NCBI GenBank assembly: GCA_020161615.1
Contig: JAIUPD010000001.1
Coordinates: 576,875 to 640,874 of the forward strand
Source of the DNA: Pseudomonadota bacterium
GTDB taxonomy: Bacteria > Pseudomonadota > Alphaproteobacteria > Rhodobacterales > Rhodobacteraceae
Length of the DNA: 64,000 nt
Direction: 5' to 3'
A program made the translations under genes and the position numbers. The notes under the pieces are model-generated. The model was not told the origin of the DNA, searched no databases, and saw only the letters and a program-made list of their open reading frames with translations. The first letter of the stretch is position 1. Each line of letters begins with the position of its first letter. Positions 62,609 to 64,000 of this stretch are shown piece after piece.

Positions 62609-63859
62609 ATGAGTCTCGATACCCCCGGCCTCTGGGCCGTCACCGCCCCCGCCGCCCCGGCGCTGATCCCCCTTGAGGGCGACACCACGGCCGATATCGC
62701 CGTCGTCGGGGCGGGCTACACCGGCCTTTCCGCCGCGCTGACCGCCGCCGAATCCGGCGCGCGCGTCGTCGTGCTGGAGGCGCAGGGCATCGGCGCGGGC
62801 GGTTCGGGGCGCAATGTCGGGCTGGTCAATGCCGGGCTCTGGATCATGCCGGACGAGGTGGAGGCAAAGCTCTCGCCCGGCAATCCCCTGCCCAGCATGC
62901 TGGCCAATGCCCCCGCCGCCGTCTGGGCGACGATCGAGCGTCACCGGATCGCCTGTGAGGCCCGTCCCGTGGGCACGCTGCATTGCGCCCCGGATGCCGC
63001 AGGGCTGGCGGCGCTGGCCGAACGCGAGCGGCAATGGCAGGCGCGGCAGGTGGCCGTCAGGCTGCTGTCGCCCGACGAGACGCGGGCCCGCACCGGCTCG
63101 GCGTGCTTCCACGGCGCGCTTTTCGATCCGCGGGCGGGGACGGTGCAGCCGCTCGCCTATGCCCGGGGGCTGGGTCATGCGGCGATCAGGGCGGGGGCGC
63201 GGCTCCATGCGCCCAGCCCGGTGACATCGGCCGAACGGCGGGGCGGTGAGTGGATACTCACAACGCCCGGTGGCAGGGTGGCGGCGCCCAAGGTGATCTG
63301 GGCGGGCAACGCCTATGGCCATGGACCGGCGGCCAACAAGGCCGTGGCGATCATGCCCTATTTCAACTTCGCCACCGACCCGCTGCCCGAGGATCTGCGC
63401 CGGACCATCCTGCCGGGGGGCGAGGGCGCCTGGGACACGGCGACGGTGCTCAGTTCGTTCCGGCTGGATGCGGCGGGGCGCTTCGTCATCGGCTCGATCG
63501 GGCAATTGGGTGTCGATCTGGCGGTGCACGAGGGCTGGGCGCGGCGGATGATGGGCCGGCTTTATCCGCAACTAAGGGGGCAGGTCTTTGCCCATCGCTG
63601 GTACGGGCGCATCGGCACCACGCCCGACGCGCTGCCGCGGCTGATCGAGGCGGGCGAGGGCGCTTTGGGGATCACCGGCTACAACGGCCGCGGCATCGCG
63701 CCGGGGACGGTGCTGGGAAGGGCATTGGCGCGGGCGGCGCTGGGGGAGGAGAAGCTGCCGCCGCTGGCCCCGGCCAAGCCCGATCCCTTGCGCGGCATTC
63801 GGACCCTGGGCCTCAGGGTCGGGGCCGCGGCGATGCATCTCATCGACCGCCGCGGCTGA
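62609..63859 (+). CDS. FAD-dependent oxidoreductase (DAO family)
   Basis: The 416-residue flavoprotein is of the D-amino-acid-oxidase/glycine-oxidase type, in the PuuB-like subgroup. The dinucleotide fold is ADIAVVGAGYTGLSAALTAA near 28-47, with GIGAGGSGRNVGLVNAGLWI near 61-80 and GYNGRGIAPGTVLGRALARA near 352-371 binding FAD. Substrates in this subgroup include gamma-glutamylputrescine and amino acids, so the reaction is open. The start at 62609 (MSLDTPGLW) is preferred over an upstream ATG with low-complexity sequence. It converges with the gene at the window end, with 6 bases between stops. Confidence 0.87.
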   Translation: MSLDTPGLWAVTAPAAPALIPLEGDTTADIAVVGAGYTGLSAALTAAESGARVVVLEAQGIGAGGSGRNVGLVNAGLWIMPDEVEAKLSPGNPLPSMLANAPAAVWATIERHRIACEARPVGTLHCAPDAAGLAALAERERQWQARQVAVRLLSPDETRARTGSACFHGALFDPRAGTVQPLAYARGLGHAAIRAGARLHAPSPVTSAERRGGEWILTTPGGRVAAPKVIWAGNAYGHGPAANKAVAIMPYFNFATDPLPEDLRRTILPGGEGAWDTATVLSSFRLDAAGRFVIGSIGQLGVDLAVHEGWARRMMGRLYPQLRGQVFAHRWYGRIGTTPDALPRLIEAGEGALGITGYNGRGIAPGTVLGRALARAALGEEKLPPLAPAKPDPLRGIRTLGLRVGAAAMHLIDRRG

Positions 63860-63865
63860 GGGCAT

Positions 63866-64000
63866 TCAACGCTTCGGGCGCGTCGGCCGCTGGTCGGCGC
63901 CACCGCCCCGGGCCGGTTTGCCCGCCGGTTTGCGGGCCGGGCCGCCCAGACGGGCCGAAGGATTGCGCGCCGCATCGGGGTCGATGCGCGGCCGGGCCGG
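63866..64000 (-). CDS. C-terminal tail of a truncated minus-strand gene
   Basis: Only the last 44 codons are visible, ending RPTRPKR and a TGA at 63868-63866. The tail is basic and low-complexity (RKPAGKPARGGGADQ), like the C-termini of RluB-type 23S rRNA pseudouridine synthases in this family, but that assignment is a guess. The gene continues beyond the window. Confidence 0.45.
   Translation of the reverse strand, partial: PARPRIDPDAARNPSARLGGPARKPAGKPARGGGADQRPTRPKR

Overview
The window is high-GC alphaproteobacterial DNA, most likely from the Rhodobacteraceae (Paracoccus/Rhodobacter group). The evidence is the gene order rpsA-ihfB-lapA-trpF-trpB, the helicase-S4-fdxA-carD cluster, ppiD followed by trpE, a CckA-type hybrid kinase, and repeated intergenic GAGGATATTT motifs that I associate with this family from memory. 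It reads as chromosomal core with a few accessory genes. I found no rRNA, tRNA, CRISPR array, transposase or prophage gene.

Layout. 1-3.2 kb: a 5'-truncated SPOR protein, nagZ, scpA and scpB (wall recycling and chromosome condensation). 3.5-7.2 kb: mazG, an M20 amidohydrolase, yebC and a DUF2726 protein. 7.3-12.6 kb, minus strand: a TPR protein, a Suv3-like helicase, an S4 RNA-binding protein, ferredoxin fdxA and carD. 12.6-17.9 kb: SCP2 protein, lysophospholipase, aldo/keto reductase, acyl-CoA ligase, a secreted protein and DoxX. 18.1-24.1 kb: rpsA, ihfB, lapA, trpF and trpB, with two envelope genes inserted between the trp genes. 24.2-28.3 kb: small accessory genes (PepSY, truncated hemoglobin, DUF2237, CDGSH protein, serine hydrolase, methyltransferase). 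28.7-41.7 kb: glnE, a flavin monooxygenase, dksA, a MoxR ATPase, xth, trpE, ppiD, an aminotransferase and a membrane protein, with many repeats between them. 41.9-48.5 kb: an rRNA m5C methyltransferase, cckA and four cobalamin nucleotide-loop genes. 48.5-53.3 kb: LysR regulator with esterase, a lipoprotein, and a minus-strand sulfur operon (rhodanese, YeeE/YedE, 53-residue protein). 53.6-56 kb: capsule export genes. 56.2-64 kb: SseB, an NlpC/P60-like hydrolase, rplM-rpsI, a membrane protein, PaiB-like protein, purF, an FAD oxidoreductase and the end of a minus-strand gene.

The most unusual feature is a dispersed, composite intergenic element found in whole or in part at nine gene junctions. 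Complete copies have two inverted GAGGATATTT arms. Centred between them, 18-19 bases from each arm, is a TTAA-N7-TTAA dyad identical to the consensus site of the cell-cycle regulator CtrA. The arms are flanked by a co-varying hairpin with an invariant loop and by a triple-hairpin module. Several copies begin or end within a few bases of a stop codon. A separate TTAA-N7-TTAA site lies immediately upstream of cckA, the kinase that heads the CtrA phosphorelay. Whether the repeats bind CtrA or act only as 3'-end elements cannot be settled from the sequence.

Other regulatory candidates are a TetR-type operator at doxX, an attenuator-like hairpin in the carD leader, and two ECF-type promoters (PepSY and DUF4394 genes). 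All functions are assigned by reading motifs and recalling families; no database search was run.
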